Shown: piece by piece, positions 23,395-35,448 of the stretch
Layout: the number at the start of each line of letters is the position of its first letter
Numbering within the stretch: the stretch's first letter is position 1
Assembly: GCA_963920665.1 (NCBI GenBank)
Contig: OY987265.1
Coordinates: forward strand, 21,643,001 to 21,707,000
DNA length: 64,000 nt
Origin: Straminergon stramineum
Taxonomy: Eukaryota; Streptophyta; Bryopsida; Hypnales; Calliergonaceae
Direction: 5' to 3'
Translations under genes and position numbers: made by a program
The notes under the pieces: model-generated
Seen by the model: the letters and a program-made list of their open reading frames with translations, nothing else
Told to the model about the DNA's origin: nothing
The model's database searches: none

Positions 23395-23620
23395 CACTAC
23401 AAGAGAAAGGGATGTTTTAAGTGAGTTTTTTAGTATAGTCCTAGATAGAAGATTATGAGTAATGACCTTTGAGGAAATTTTTAGTAAAAATTTAATAGAA
23501 ATACATGTGTTTCTAGTAAAATTTCATTGAAAATCTCCCAAAAGGTCATTATTTGTAATCTTATATTTAGGACTATATTGAAAAAAACTCATTTAAAGTA
23601 CCCATGTTTCTCTTGTAGTG
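23395..23620. mobile_element. CACTA-type MITE
   Basis: The element is 226 bp, begins CACTACAAGAGAAA and ends TTTCTCTTGTAGTG, with arms that pair along about 100 bases. It is flanked by a 3-bp repeat AAT (23392-23394 and 23621-23623). CACTA ends plus a 3-bp target duplication are the signature of the En/Spm (CMC) superfamily. Confidence 0.85.
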
Positions 23621-25309
23621 AATTAGATTAGCTAAGTAGAGACTATAGAGAACAAGTTATCTTGGGAATACATATCACCAATACTTAAAGAAAAGTGTAC
23701 AATTTTTTAATTCATTTATATATAAATATATATTGCATTGCATTAGGTTCTAGAACATATGCATCACAAATTGTAGTTCAACCCAACTATTTGTTGATAA
23801 GTTGAGACATCTACTATATAGGATAGGGAAAATACTCATGCTTCTGTAGCATAAGTAATGGATTGGACACAAAATTACATCATTGGGAATAAGAGTGAAA
23901 ACAACTTGTTTGGGAAAGATTGTTCAAATTGTATGTAAATCTAGAATACATATGAGTTTAGCTACAAATACATTAGACTATTTGACCATTCCCTAGAATT
24001 GGAACCCCTATACTTTAGTCCTATGCGTTTTGCGAGTTACGCAAATTCTAGACTACAAGGTAGAACATGCCATTCTTCCTTGTGGACCCAACTTAGGTTG
24101 GATGTATTAAAGCAACAAAGATTTGACCTTCCTCCTTAACTAAGCTTGCCTTGGCCCATGATCAATCGACACCATCTTTATAGTATAGGCTTTCAATCTC
24201 CTCTTTGGAAGTCAGTATGTAGCAAAAAAAATTAAGGTGACGTAAACTCTTGAACCCGGGGTGCAATTTTGGTAGAATTATTGTTGGGATTTTAGGGATG
24301 AATTTTCTTTATTATCTCTTAAAAAATTTATGGTAATTTGAAATTGGCCCCTCCCCCCCCCCCCCCAAATTATAATGATTTGAATTTTGACATACTAAAC
24401 AAGTCATTTCATCTTTGAAAAATAAAAATAAAAAATTCCACTCATAAACAACAAACAATTAGAAATATAGATAAGAAAATTTTAAGGGTTGAGTATATGA
24501 GCATGAGCTTTATCATTTTGGGATTATATCACCTAGTTTCTCTATATTGCATTGAGCAAATAGAAGTTGATGGCAACCAACTCATTCCTTCTTGTTGTTT
24601 CCATATTAAAACATGTAGATTCTTGATGAAAAGAAAATGCCAAAAAAAGTTAAAAATAATGTAGGGACATTATATCAAAACATTAATTGTTCATGCAATC
24701 ACAAAAACTAAAGGCAATCAACTACTAAGAGTTTAATAAGGTAGAAGCACCAATTGTCAACCACACCTAGTACCCAATTTGTAGGATGTAATATTTCGAA
24801 TGAAGGACTAGAACAAATTTCCAACCAAAGCTTGGAATGTGTTTTATTGGTCCTTTTCAAGGTTGGGACTAATGAAGATACAACACATGCTTTGAAATAG
24901 TGAACAAGAAAGTAGGAAGTAGTGAACAGGAAACTAGTTCTTGAATGATCTAAATTAGAGGAGTCTAGACATTGGTTATGGGTCATGAGTACTTTTTGGC
25001 TCCCAAGATTCACAATAATTTCAATTTTGGGATTAAAATTCTGAAAATTTTGCAATCCCCGTAGATATCTCTTATCTTCCTACATGAGAAAAATCTCCAT
25101 AACTTCATACTGCTCATGATCTACTCCAAAATTGCTTAAATGATTGACTACTAGTACCTCTACCTTAGTATTCTAACATGAAGAAAAATCTTTAGATTCA
25201 ATCCATGATAGTATGCCTCAATACAAGCTCCGAAGCTAACATGACTTATTAAATGCAACTTGTTGTTAAAAAAGAGCAAGGAATAAATGTGAATCTTTTG
25301 TACTTAACT
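23621..25309. other. AT-rich spacer with poly-C tract, no gene
   Basis: A run of about 14 C lies near 24352-24366. No conserved frame is recognised on either strand. Confidence 0.35.
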
Positions 25310-26999
25310 TGTGATCCAAAACGGCGACGCAGGAACTTTCGACCTCCTTCATGTAGATTGGTGCGAGGTGTCACCCTGTGACCTTATCGTATTTCTTCGT
25401 GATCTTATATAATTAGCAAAGACTGTAATATTCACAGATCTGCGAGCGCAACAGGATTGATCTCATGGCAAAAATTCCTGCATCACACAATATCATGACA
25501 ATAATGGCACTCTCCTGTATAATCAAATACCTGTAACTTGAGAGCAAGCTGAGGCTTCTGTAAAATTCCAAAAATGCCCTTCGCAATTGTTTCTTAGCTT
25601 GACCCAGCTCTTTCTGAGAGTACGTCTTCTGATTTTCAATGTCTATCGTCTCTCGGGATATGCGCCATCCCCTTCTCCGGCTTAAAAGACTCCGGAATGA
25701 CAGCCTGGGGTGTTTTCATGGTCGAACTTAGCTTGAGCTGAGTATGCTTCCTGCGGAGGCACTTTCTCTCTGTTCTGCTTGTCCCGATTTCAAGTTTTTT
25801 GACTCAACGCGATCAATTTAATCCCGAATTGCGTCTTTTGTTTCATCATCTTCATGACTATTCCCGTGGGCTACCGATGCTGAAGGCCTCATAAGAAGAG
25901 AGTTGGATCTCTCCATACCTTCCTGGATGAGAGCTAGGAAGTTCGCCGGACAATTCCTTCGGGTCTGCAACCGATGGAGATGAATTGGTATGAATAATTC
26001 TTTAAGTATCTAAGCATAAGTATTGAAATATACACATTGCTTTCATCGCCCCGCTTACTTTGAAGATGATCACCAGCCACATGTGCTCCCTTGTCTTTGG
26101 GCATGTAAAGTCAGGAAGATCCTGCCGGGCTATGGCCTCTTCCGCGTTGATCAATTCGAGCATCTGCTTCTCCAGATCACCTGCACGGGAGATGTTCTCA
26201 GCCTCCTTCTTGTAGAACTTGTTGACCTGCGTCAGCTCTGCGTCAAGGCGAGCGAAGAAGGTTCTGTCTTGGGGAGACCGTGACAGCGGCTCTCGTAGGT
26301 CTGTCACGTAAACTTCTCCATCCTCCATCCGTCTCTTGTTTACCTATGCAGTTATCAATATTAGCACTAATTTCTTATGGCTCAGGCAACATCATCATAC
26401 CTAAATGTGTTGAAGGAGGCTAAGCATAACCTGAATATTATTGCGGTTATTAAATTGGAGACAGTTAAATAAGCACCTGCACAGCTATCGTGTACTTCGA
26501 TCGTCTTCATCGATGGTTCCGAAATGGACTTCGTCAAATTAAACTGACACTAAGTTACCTAGATTTCATATTGAATTCTGAATGCACAATCGGTTTAGTT
26601 GCAAAGGAGGACGAACTTCCTAAGTTTGAACGTCACAATCGAATACATCATCCAGATTTGCACAGCGTGTGAAATTACGCACCACGATGGCGTCACTAGA
26701 ATGCTGTCCCGATTTCGGCGAGAACGAATCGAAGGCATGTAGTCCGGTCGCCGCTGCGACCGGGTGTGGGAAAAGGTCCGGGTCAAGGTCCGAGAGAGGC
26801 TCTGTTTGAGGCTGGCCGGCTTCATGGACGCAATGGATCGCAGCAGGCCCAAGGACGTCCCCGAGCCTGTGAGAGTCGCGCCCATGGTGCGATGCTGCTG
26901 GATGAGTTTCAAGTCGCCCTTCAGCTCGGCGTAGTGGCAGTACGCCTCCTGCCATTCTGGTACGAGCGGGCTCTGTAGCTCCTTGGCAAATTTCACCAT
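25310..26999 (-). pseudogene. PHO1-like: PHO1-type phosphate exporter, N-terminal SPX remnant
   Basis: Four exons read on the minus strand with matching phases. Exon 1 (26999-26679) starts MVKFAKELQSPLVPEWQEAY, then AELKGDLKLIQQHR. Exon 2 (26343-26059) has DRTFFARLDAELTQVNKFYK. Exon 3 (25964-25531) ends AKKQLRRAFLEFYRSLSLLS. Exon 4 (25422 to about 25310) reads YKITKKYDKVTG, then APIYMKEVESS. SPX domains sense inositol pyrophosphates and phosphate status. The copy is dead: exon 3 has three in-frame stops (TAA, TAA, TGA), and exon 4 has a TAA after SLC and a TGA where the family has Trp after KVTG. Homology stops near 25300, where AT-rich repeat sequence begins; no EXS part follows on this strand. 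The missing part resembles what lies at 10.9-13.0 kb on the other strand. Confidence 0.88.
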
Positions 27000-28082
27000 C
27001 GCAACAAGATTTCTTCAACAAACCAGATCATTCTAGGTGCATTCACAGACACTCAGCTAGACAGTCACTCGCTTTCCTCAACAAAAGTGCTTCCAATAAT
27101 CCTGACATAAATAAAAATTCGAAAACGGAAGAGCGCAGTTTTTAGAACAGATCTAAGAGCGTCACTTCCACAAGTCATCATAATTGACACAATTGAATGA
27201 TGTGACGCATAAACACTCGTCTAACTTGTGAGACGAGAAGCTGGTCTGTAAGTTGCATTTGTAGCTTGATCAAGGCGACGAAAACAAAACATGAATTAGG
27301 ACTGCCGTCCTCCTGCCTTTCCTCGTGTTGAATCTAGCTCACCCCCAGCAATCAACACTCTTCGAGTAATTCTGCTTGGGATCTGCTTGAATCTTCCACA
27401 GGTCGACCAGATCGACAAGATTCACGGTGTTTTCTATGAGTCTTTTTTTTATGGGTTCACGACGGAGTCGCGAGCATTGAAAACCCTATCTCGGGATTCG
27501 AATCCAGATAAAACTTTACCATATTTTGGCATTGAATCTTTGATTTTTTTTCTTGTCGTGATTCAGATGCTTCTCTTTTGTTCAGTCAACGTCGAAACTG
27601 TCTTTGGGTTGTGATAACTCAGATCTCCGCGTTTCTAGGACTATCTGTCTCATGTGATCAAAAAATCCTCCTCTTTCACTCTGCGATCGAGACTGTGCCA
27701 TCTGCTGCTCAGTCTGCTTCGATCTAAGCTTACAATGTCAACAGTTTTGGAATGCCCTCGCTCATGACACTGGAGCACGGCTGGACTCAACTAAGCTAGA
27801 GAGTCCATTCAAATTCATGTGCATGTAAAATAATTGGTCCTGTTGTGGAACTAGCTGTGAACTGATGAGCAAACGAAGGACTAGGACTTGCGTTTCGCTG
27901 GCCCTCCCCCTCGGTCCGGACCGCTCGGAGCTCGTACGGTTGCCTACGTTCGCCAATACCATACGTTCCGATCAGTGAGATTCGGCACCCAATAATTTAA
28001 TTTTGGGATTTCGCAATTCGACACTTTTTGTTTTCCTTGACACAAGCGTGTGGAACAACACACTGCGAGGCTTTCCGGCAGG
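27000..28082. other. Upstream region of the SPX remnant
   Basis: Of more ordinary base composition than the repeat island. No conserved frame. Probably the former promoter and 5' UTR of the dead PHO1 gene. Confidence 0.35.
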
Positions 28083-28265
28083 TACATCAGAAAAGTTGGG
28101 CCAGATTGTTTTGGTGCCATTTTGACACCAAAGGCCGCATGCATGTCATTTTGGTGTCATTTTATCTATACTAGGTTGGTATGGAGGTTGGCACCAAATT
28201 AAGTTAATTGCTTTTCAATGCACCATAGTGGCACCATGTTCACATGCCTTGAAGTTCCTGATGTA
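28083..28265. mobile_element. 183-bp MITE, copy 1
   Basis: It starts TACATCAGAAAAGTTGGGCC and ends GAAGTTCCTGATGTA, so it has short inverted ends TACATCAG. An inverted copy of exactly the same length lies at 35265-35447. If the outer TA is the target duplication, this suggests a Tc1/mariner-type miniature element. A low-copy repeat is the alternative. Confidence 0.75.
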
Positions 28266-28371
28266 GAGAGGCTGATTTCATGGCAGATAAACAACCTGTC
28301 ATTGCCAAGTATTGAACCTGCAACCACGCCATCCGGTTTGGGTGCCTTTCCACCATCATCTGGTTTTGCAT

Positions 28372-28882
28372 GAAGAAGGTGTGACACCCCTTCAAAAGGT
28401 GAGCAACATGGAATTGGAACGAGATTCACTGTCAAAGGTGTGGCGCAAGAGGCACCGAACACATGTGGTGCAGGCAGGGTAGAAGTTGGATGAAAGTGTG
28501 TAGCAAAGCAAAATATTCTTCTTCTGCTAAATCTTCTCCATGTCCCATTTTTCAATTTTCACCTCCAGAGGAAATCGAAGAATGGGCATGGAGAAGATTT
28601 AGTAGAAGAAGAATATTTCCTCTCAGATTGCTAGCAAGAAGCCAATGGGGCACCAACATGTCCCCATTCTCTGGAAAATGGGAGTGAGGTAAAGTAACTA
28701 TGACTATCCCTAATGAACACGAAGAAGACTTCTTCAAAAAAGTATATTCTGCTCCGTAGCACACTTTTACATGAGTTCCATGTTGTATATACCACCTACG
28801 CATCCATATGCAATAGTAATCTCATTCTTCAATTTTCATTCTCCATGTTGCTCACCTATAGAAGGGGTGTCACACCTTCTTC
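28372..28882. repeat. Nested foldback (inverted repeat within inverted repeat)
   Basis: The outer arms 28372-28412 and 28842-28882 (GAAGAAGGTGTGACACCCCTT against its complement, and GGTGAGCAACATGGA) enclose inner arms 28510-28545 and 28587-28618 (AATATTCTTCTTCTGCTAAA against its complement). No protein is encoded. It could be a foldback transposon or a source of hairpin RNA. Confidence 0.75.
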
Positions 28883-29247
28883 TTCTTTTTTATCATTTTT
28901 GGCTCCTAATTGGCTTTTCTTTTCTCTCTAGGACTTCTCATTCTTCAATGAAATTTCGTTTTCATATGTAAAGATATTAACATCAATTTTGTTAAATTGA
29001 CAATATTCCATTACTTTAGCATGGTTCTAAACCTACACAACCTAGAACCAAAATCTATATGTAGATGTCTTAGCTTTTGGCTTGAAATTAGACCTTTATA
29101 AAGATAAATGTCACAATGTCAGAGTATTTTTGGTTAATGGAATATTGTCATTTTAACAAAATTGACATTTATGAGATTGTTAGACCATGTAAGCATGTTC
29201 TTCACTCCACTCAAATGACAACCAATGAAATTTGAGGAGCCATTATG

Positions 29248-29966
29248 GGTGATTGCAAGAAACACTTGTCCTATTTGTTGCATTTTGCTGATTTTTGGGG
29301 GAGTACTTTAAAATTAAAAAATTAATTTTTTTAAAATAAAAAAAATATGATTAATGTATATACCTTTAAGATGAAGGTACCCATGGAAGGAATTTCATAG
29401 AAAAATTCTCTAAGTAGGAGAACTAGAAAAGTGCTCAGACTCAAGAAGATACATACCTTGATGTTTTAATTAAGGAAAAATAGTAAAAATAAATAAATAC
29501 TCAAAATAAAAAGTGGCCATTTGCAACAACCCTATGGAGATGGTCATTCACCAAAAAAACCACCAAAACAATATTTTACATGTTAGAAAATGCAAGTAGA
29601 AAGAAGCTCATTTTGTAGACTTTCACACCACAAAAATTAACTATTTTTAAAATTCCTTTCTTGGAAAGCTACAAGTCTACTAGAAGATCATCTCATCCAA
29701 ATTTCAGCTCAAAATCTATTTTGGGGGGTTCTAAATAGTACTAAAAAACTCCAAATTGGCAATTGTGACATTGAATTGGGGTCTATTTTTGGATAGTAAA
29801 TTATTTTTGGAAATTATGAAAAAACTAGGGAAGATATATGATAGTCATGAGTACCTTCCATACAAATTTTGAGTCATTTGGAGCCAAAACACAAAAGTTA
29901 TAGGCAAAAAACTAATCAACACACACCGTGTGACACAAAATAGGATAGGTGTTTCTTGCAATCACC
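29248..29966. mobile_element. 0.72-kb inverted-repeat element, copy 2
   Basis: The ends GGTGATTGCAAGAAACACTT and (inverted) GGTGATTGCAAGAAACACCT pair over about 32 bases, continuing into GTCCTATTTGT and ATCCTATTTTGT. Related to 19508-20228. No coding capacity and no certain target duplication. Confidence 0.8.
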
Positions 29967-30788
29967 CCTAAATATCTTCTCAATGAAACCTTGCAACTTG
30001 ATGAAGCCTTTTGGGTGCTATAGCATTCCCACACACTTTGTTCTAATCTATAATATTAAGAGTGCAGTGGCATGACCCATGTTACTAAAGTTCTCATGTT
30101 TTCTTCCCCAAAAAATATCATCCAATTATTTCATCCAACATTTATGATGAAAACCTAGAACATGATTACTTTCTTGATGTTGCCTACAAAGTGGTTGCAA
30201 TGTTGTTGTTGTAGCTAGTAACTTACTAGGTAGACCATCTCTTTCTACCAATTGTCTAATTTCATCATTCTAGGTTTGGCCTCAATTTCATTCTAAAAAA
30301 AAATCCAAATCCATTCATTTTCTGACAAAATCACTACAATAATGCCAACTAGGGATAATGTGTCAATCCTTTAATGAAAATACATGAAAAGGTGGTTATA
30401 GGTTATTTATGATTCTACTACATGAGCGGTTTTGAAATTTTAGGATAGACCACTTCAGAAATTCACAGATTTTTCATTCAATTTTAATCAAAAAATTATG
30501 ATTCCACTTGGATTTGATTTGTGAAACAAGCACTCACCTCTGAAAAAATATGTGCCCCTCTTCAAGTTGGCCCAAGATATTCAGATTGCAAATTAGGGTG
30601 GTAAATAATACACTTGTCTACTTTATGCCATATTTGAGGGGAGGAATTGTGGCAGCGACCTCCTCAACTGGAAGTGACTGAGCCCATATGATCAACTTAC
30701 TGGTACCGTTGGCTGTCAAACAAACCTTACTTAATGATTCTCACTATATTCTGATACCTTTGAGAGGAGATGCTTTTGATAACAAATT

Positions 30789-31738
30789 TTAACCCCTAAA
30801 GGTATTTGACTATGTTTTCACCAAAAACGCTCCAAAACTGTCATCTCTAGTACACGTATCAAATTTTAGAAAAAAATACGTTTTTGGACAAATATAACCG
30901 TAGGATCTTGTAGTAAGCTGGTTTGGGAAGATGCGAAAAAAATTTCAGAAATTTTCACCTTTTGGATTGCAAGCTATTAGCATTTGAAGTGACAAAAAGC
31001 CATTTTTTGGCCCTGCGAAAATCCGGGCAGATGCACTTCACAAGGTTAGATCATTATGGAAAAATGTCCAAAATGGTTGTAACTCTTTGGATTCATTCTC
31101 CAAGTCATGTTGGATACTTGCTCAAAAAATTTTAGATCATTTGGAATTGCACAACTTATAGGAAAAAAATAGTAAGTTGAAAGTAGAGAATGATTCAAAA
31201 TACTAAATTGTTAATCATTTATTTATGGAATTAAAAAATGCCAATCCCAATGGTTAAATTGTTGGAATAAACAATCTATACTTTATATTTTTTAATTTTT
31301 TCCAAAATATTAAAAATTGAGTTAAATAAAGGTCTTCAAAGTTTATTTTAGAGTAGAGATTCCATTACTACCGACAAACTACCCACAACTAAAACTCTTC
31401 ATAACTTTCATCTCATAAATCAAAATGGAATGATTCAAAGCTTTCCATGTCTATATAAATCAGGAAAATAAATTTTAAATTTTTCTTTTTGAAAAAAGTG
31501 ACTTTTAAAGAAGTTTTTTTTGTTGCCCAGGATGCCCACTAGGCAATGAAAACAACGTATCATACATTAACTTTTTAACCATGTATTCAAAAGTTATAAA
31601 AATTTAGGGTCTTAAAGCTACTCCTTGGGCACATGTTGTGTGAAAACTTCAAATAAAAAAAATAAAAATTCCATTCGTACTGAGCTGCCCGAAATTGCTA
31701 TGTTGCCAAAAAACACCGTTTGGTCCTTCAGGGGTTAA
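30789..31738. mobile_element. TTAA-bounded element 3
   Basis: 950 bp from TTAACCCCTAAAGGTATTTG to the inverted GGTCCTTCAGGGGTTAA. It lies in opposite orientation to element 2, which it matches throughout. Non-coding. Confidence 0.85.
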
Positions 31739-32100
31739 TTTCAAGAGGGTCATACACAATGCTTTTTTTCAATTTTTTTAATGAAATGCCAAAATGGCAA
31801 TATAAAATGTTACAGTGGTACTCCAAATTTCAGCATTCATCCACATGTTGGATAGAAAATATCAATTAGCACACATCACATATCTATAATTTTGTTTTCA
31901 TCCAAATTTTGGCAATTTCATCCAAGAGTTTTTCGGAGTTTGTAATTTTTAGGCAAAAAACTTCACCATTTGCTGTCATTTTTAAGGACTAAGACAATGA
32001 AGAGGTGGAAGCAGAGATGGCAATTGCCATTTAGACACTACAAATGTTGCAATCTAAATTGAGGTATTCAATTTGACAAGTCTTATAAACTATATAGTGG

Positions 32101-33028
32101 TTAACCCCTAAAGGACCAACATATTTAGAGGCCCAAAATTGCTTCAAAATACTTGTCTCCCAAGCAAGTTCGAAATCTTCATCAATATTAATATTTTAGC
32201 AAATCCAACCATAGGATCCTCTAGTGAACTTGTTCAAGTACGTTTTTCCAAAATTTTAGAATGATATCTTCACCAATTGCAAGTTCAATGTGCCTAAACT
32301 TCAAAATTTAGGCTTTTCTAGCCCTTCCAAAAGGTGAACTATTGTCTTTCAACATTTTTAGAAAAATACCACTTATGCCCTATAACTTGTGTTTTTTATT
32401 CAATATGTTGGAAAATGGGTTGAAAACATGTGTAAAAAACTTTAACCAAAAACACTTTCATATTTATCTTTTAAAAAAATGGAAAGTAGAATGTAGTTTT
32501 GAACGAAAGAAAAAATTAATCTACTAATAAATCTTACAAGAAATTGAAAATTCTTAATCCCAATGATGAATGTTCTAGTAAACAATTTGTATCCTCTATT
32601 TTTATTTTTATTTGAAAACTTTCAAAATTGAAAGCAAAAGATGACTTTAAATGTTTTTTCTACAGTCATTGCCTGCAAAATAAAAATCCCTCATAACTTT
32701 TACTTCATGATTCATAATTGAATGGTTCCAATGTTTTTGAGTAGGTATCAATCTATACAATTTCAAAAATAATAATTAATATTTTATTAGAACATATTTT
32801 TTGCTGCTCAATTTGACATTGAAATTGAAAAAAACCTTCTACCTTTTGCTATATTTATCGGAATGACATGAAACAATTGAAAGCTTCACGCATAGATTAT
32901 GATGAATATCATATATCCCAAGAAATTCATGCAAAAATTATAAATTATGAAGTCAATAGAGCCATAGAAGCTGTCCAAGTTCTCAAAAAGCCCAAAGAGT
33001 GGTCTCCTTGGTCCTTTAGGACGGTTAA
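32101..33028. mobile_element. TTAA-bounded element 4
   Basis: 928 bp from TTAACCCCTAAAGGACC to GGTCCTTTAGGACGGTTAA. More diverged inside, but it keeps family words such as CCATAGGATCCTCTAGT. Same orientation as element 3, 362 bases away. Confidence 0.78.
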
Positions 33029-33798
33029 CTAAGATTTGTATCTTGAAATTTTATCTATTAATTTATTGCATTTCAAATTTTAAGTATCTCAAAATTGGAC
33101 CTTCTAGCTTTGAAAATTGGCATTATTTGCTTCTGTTGGTCTAAATTCTATACCTTGAAAAGAATATCTCAGCTCAGGTTTCAAAATCTGAGCAGTGAGT
33201 GCAAGGAGTTGGTTAAAGTTTTAAAAAATGAATCTGGCTACAAGTTGAATTATGATGGTTAGTAATGTAAGCCATGCCTATTTGTGATGCAATTCAATTG
33301 TGACCTATTTGAGCCAATATGTACAATTAGTGCATGTTTCTATTTGAAATGTGCGCTACAAGTACATAGAGGCCCAAAAAAATTTCATGTCATTGTTGTG
33401 GATTTGCTTTCTTAATCCCAAGAGGATTAGTGATAAGGTACTTTGTCAAAAATGATTCAATTTTTGAAGCAATAGGTACATTTTTCATTTCTACATCAAT
33501 CTTGAAAGTCATCCATCAACTACTTTCTAGCCTCAACAACCTTCCACAATCAATAAGCATGATCTGCCAAAGCCTCAATTACTAATACAAACTTAGACCA
33601 CATAGACAAGGAAATTATCAATTATATTGAATAAAATAATGGGTTTGTAACAAAGCTCCAACAATAAGTCTAGAAGAATTAACACATATCTTTAGAGATA
33701 TCCTTAATTCCATCTAACTTATCAACAATCATGTTAAAAAACTTGCATAATTACAAATAAATCACCATGATAAAAGCATATTAATATCAATTATAAAA

Positions 33799-34504
33799 TT
33801 GTTAAAACAACATACAAGTATTTTAGATATACACAAAGTCATAGCTCACTCAAATATATATGTTAATGAAATAGTGGATGCACTTGTAGTGGCTGGGAAT
33901 AAAAAGAACACAAAAAATTTGAAATTGACTACAAACTTGCCTATCCAACCCCATATTACCTACATTGGGATGATCAACCTTCAACAGAAAGTACACCATT
34001 CAAAGGTTCAATCAGATTCTTACAAACAAAACTAAAAACAAAAAAAGTTGAAGAAAATACAACACTCATACTTCAATTCCCATCATAAATAAATGGATAA
34101 AAATAGAAACATTGAAAACAAATTATCCAACAACTTGAAGGATAACAACATTTCCAATGCTCAAAGCACACCCCTCATGAAATTCAAACATGGTCAATAC
34201 ATAGGCTGAACTAGAAAACATAGGTTGTTCTTGCCAAATGCATATCCATGCATCGTATATATGCCTACTTTGCCAACTAAACCAAGAATACACATGGATA
34301 CATGTACTTCTGTGGTGTATTGAACCACATATTAAAGCACTTGGTGTATATATATACAAAAAATCAATACCAGATATACAAAAGCTAAAAATTTTACCCA
34401 CAAACTTAAGATGCTTCACCCTAATGAATGTAGGAAACTTTGATGACCAACCCCAAGATCACAAGATACCTCCTTGGCTTTATCCCTACCAAACAATGCC
34501 CTAA
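33799..34504 (+). mobile_element. LINE remnant: RNase H and C-terminal zinc-knuckle region
   Basis: One frame (33799-34035) reads HKVIAHSNIYVNEIVDALVV, which resembles the C-terminal half of a retroelement RNase H (KxHSGIxGNExADxLA). About 200 bases on, the frame at 34238-34504 reads CLLCQLNQEYTWIHVLLWC, then EPHIKALGVYIYKKSIPDI: a Cys-x2-Cys ... His-x4-Cys pattern typical of the tail of non-LTR retroelements. Stops separate the two parts, and no intact reverse transcriptase is visible upstream. A dead fragment. Confidence 0.6.
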
Positions 34505-34640
34505 CCAAGACAATTACAATTATTTTGTATAACAAATTTGGCGAGACTCCCTTCTTATGAAAATGTATAAGTTAGTCCTAGTGTAACTCTTGTTGTTCAA
34601 ATGAATTTCAAGTGGGAGCCAAGATGGAAAGACTCTTAAT

Positions 34641-34765
34641 TCATGCCTGCCTCAAAAAGAGGCTAGGTTGAGTTCTTCTTCTTACAATTCACGCCTGCCT
34701 CAAAAAGAGGTTGGAGTTCTTGCACTTCATGACCGCCTCAAAAGGAGGCTGGAGTTCTTCTCGTA
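34641..34765. repeat. Three tandem units of about 45 bp
   Basis: Each unit contains TTCA(T/C)G(C/A)C(T/C)GCCTCAAAA(A/G)GAGG followed by a GGAGTTCTTC-like tail. The CCTC...GAGG halves can pair as a small stem in every unit. Confidence 0.8.
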
Positions 34766-35264
34766 AGTTCTTCTTTATTGCTTGCATACAAATGTTGCTT
34801 CGAGCTGCTTGGATTGTTTGAGATGACTTGAAGCATTTGAGATCACCACAATGAAAGGGACTCACACCCACCCAGAGACTTTCACAATTCGATAATTGTG
34901 ATGAGAAGCGCAGTGAAATCAATGTTGGCGTGGCACTGAGCAGCATGCTGCAAGACTAGAAGTGTGGCCTGCCTGGGAGTAAGCCTGGGATGAGTTTAAT
35001 TCTAACTTGTAGTTGAACTCTCAGTCAGTCCCCGCCATTTGATGGATCACCTTGCCATCCGTTGCCGCTGCTTCCGTCGGCTCAGACCGTTGGCCACTTG
35101 ATCCGGCTTTTCTGATGACAGTGCACCTGCTGGTGAGCAAATCAGAAACAACAACATGATCTTGACAACTTGCGAAACCAGCACAGCATTTAAGTTATGT
35201 TATTACACACACCTGAAGCACAATCTCACTCACTGAAGGAAGTATATAAGGGTTGCTTTACACT

Positions 35265-35447
35265 TACATGAGGAACTTCAAGGCATGTGAACATGGTGTC
35301 ACGATGGTGCATTGAAATGCAATTAAGTTAATTTGGTGCCAACCTCCATACCAACCTAGCATGGATAAAATGACACTAAAATGACCTGTATGTGGCCTTT
35401 GGTGTCAAAATGGCACCAAAACAATCTGGCCCAACTTTTCTGATGTA
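35265..35447. mobile_element. 183-bp MITE, copy 2 (inverted)
   Basis: Reverse-complement partner of 28083-28265 with the same length. The ends are TACATGAGGAACTTC and CCAACTTTTCTGATGTA. The two copies bracket 7 kb of other repeats. Confidence 0.75.
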
Positions 35448-35448
35448 G

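Noticed and set aside
24735..24760. Third copy of the GGTAGAAGCACC element
   Set aside because: Only the 12-base end matches; the following sequence is unrelated to the copies at 16.8 and 38.6 kb.
24708..25055. 115-codon minus-strand frame next to the SPX remnant
   Set aside because: It does not continue the PHO1 reading frame and shows no recognisable motif, so it is not the missing part of that gene.
34641..34765. CRISPR-like array
   Set aside because: Three degenerate direct repeats without unique spacers in a eukaryotic context; an ordinary tandem repeat.
28083..35447. A single 7.4-kb autonomous transposon with 183-bp terminal repeats
   Set aside because: The interior contains only other, separately bounded repeats and no transposase. 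Each 183-bp copy has its own inverted ends.
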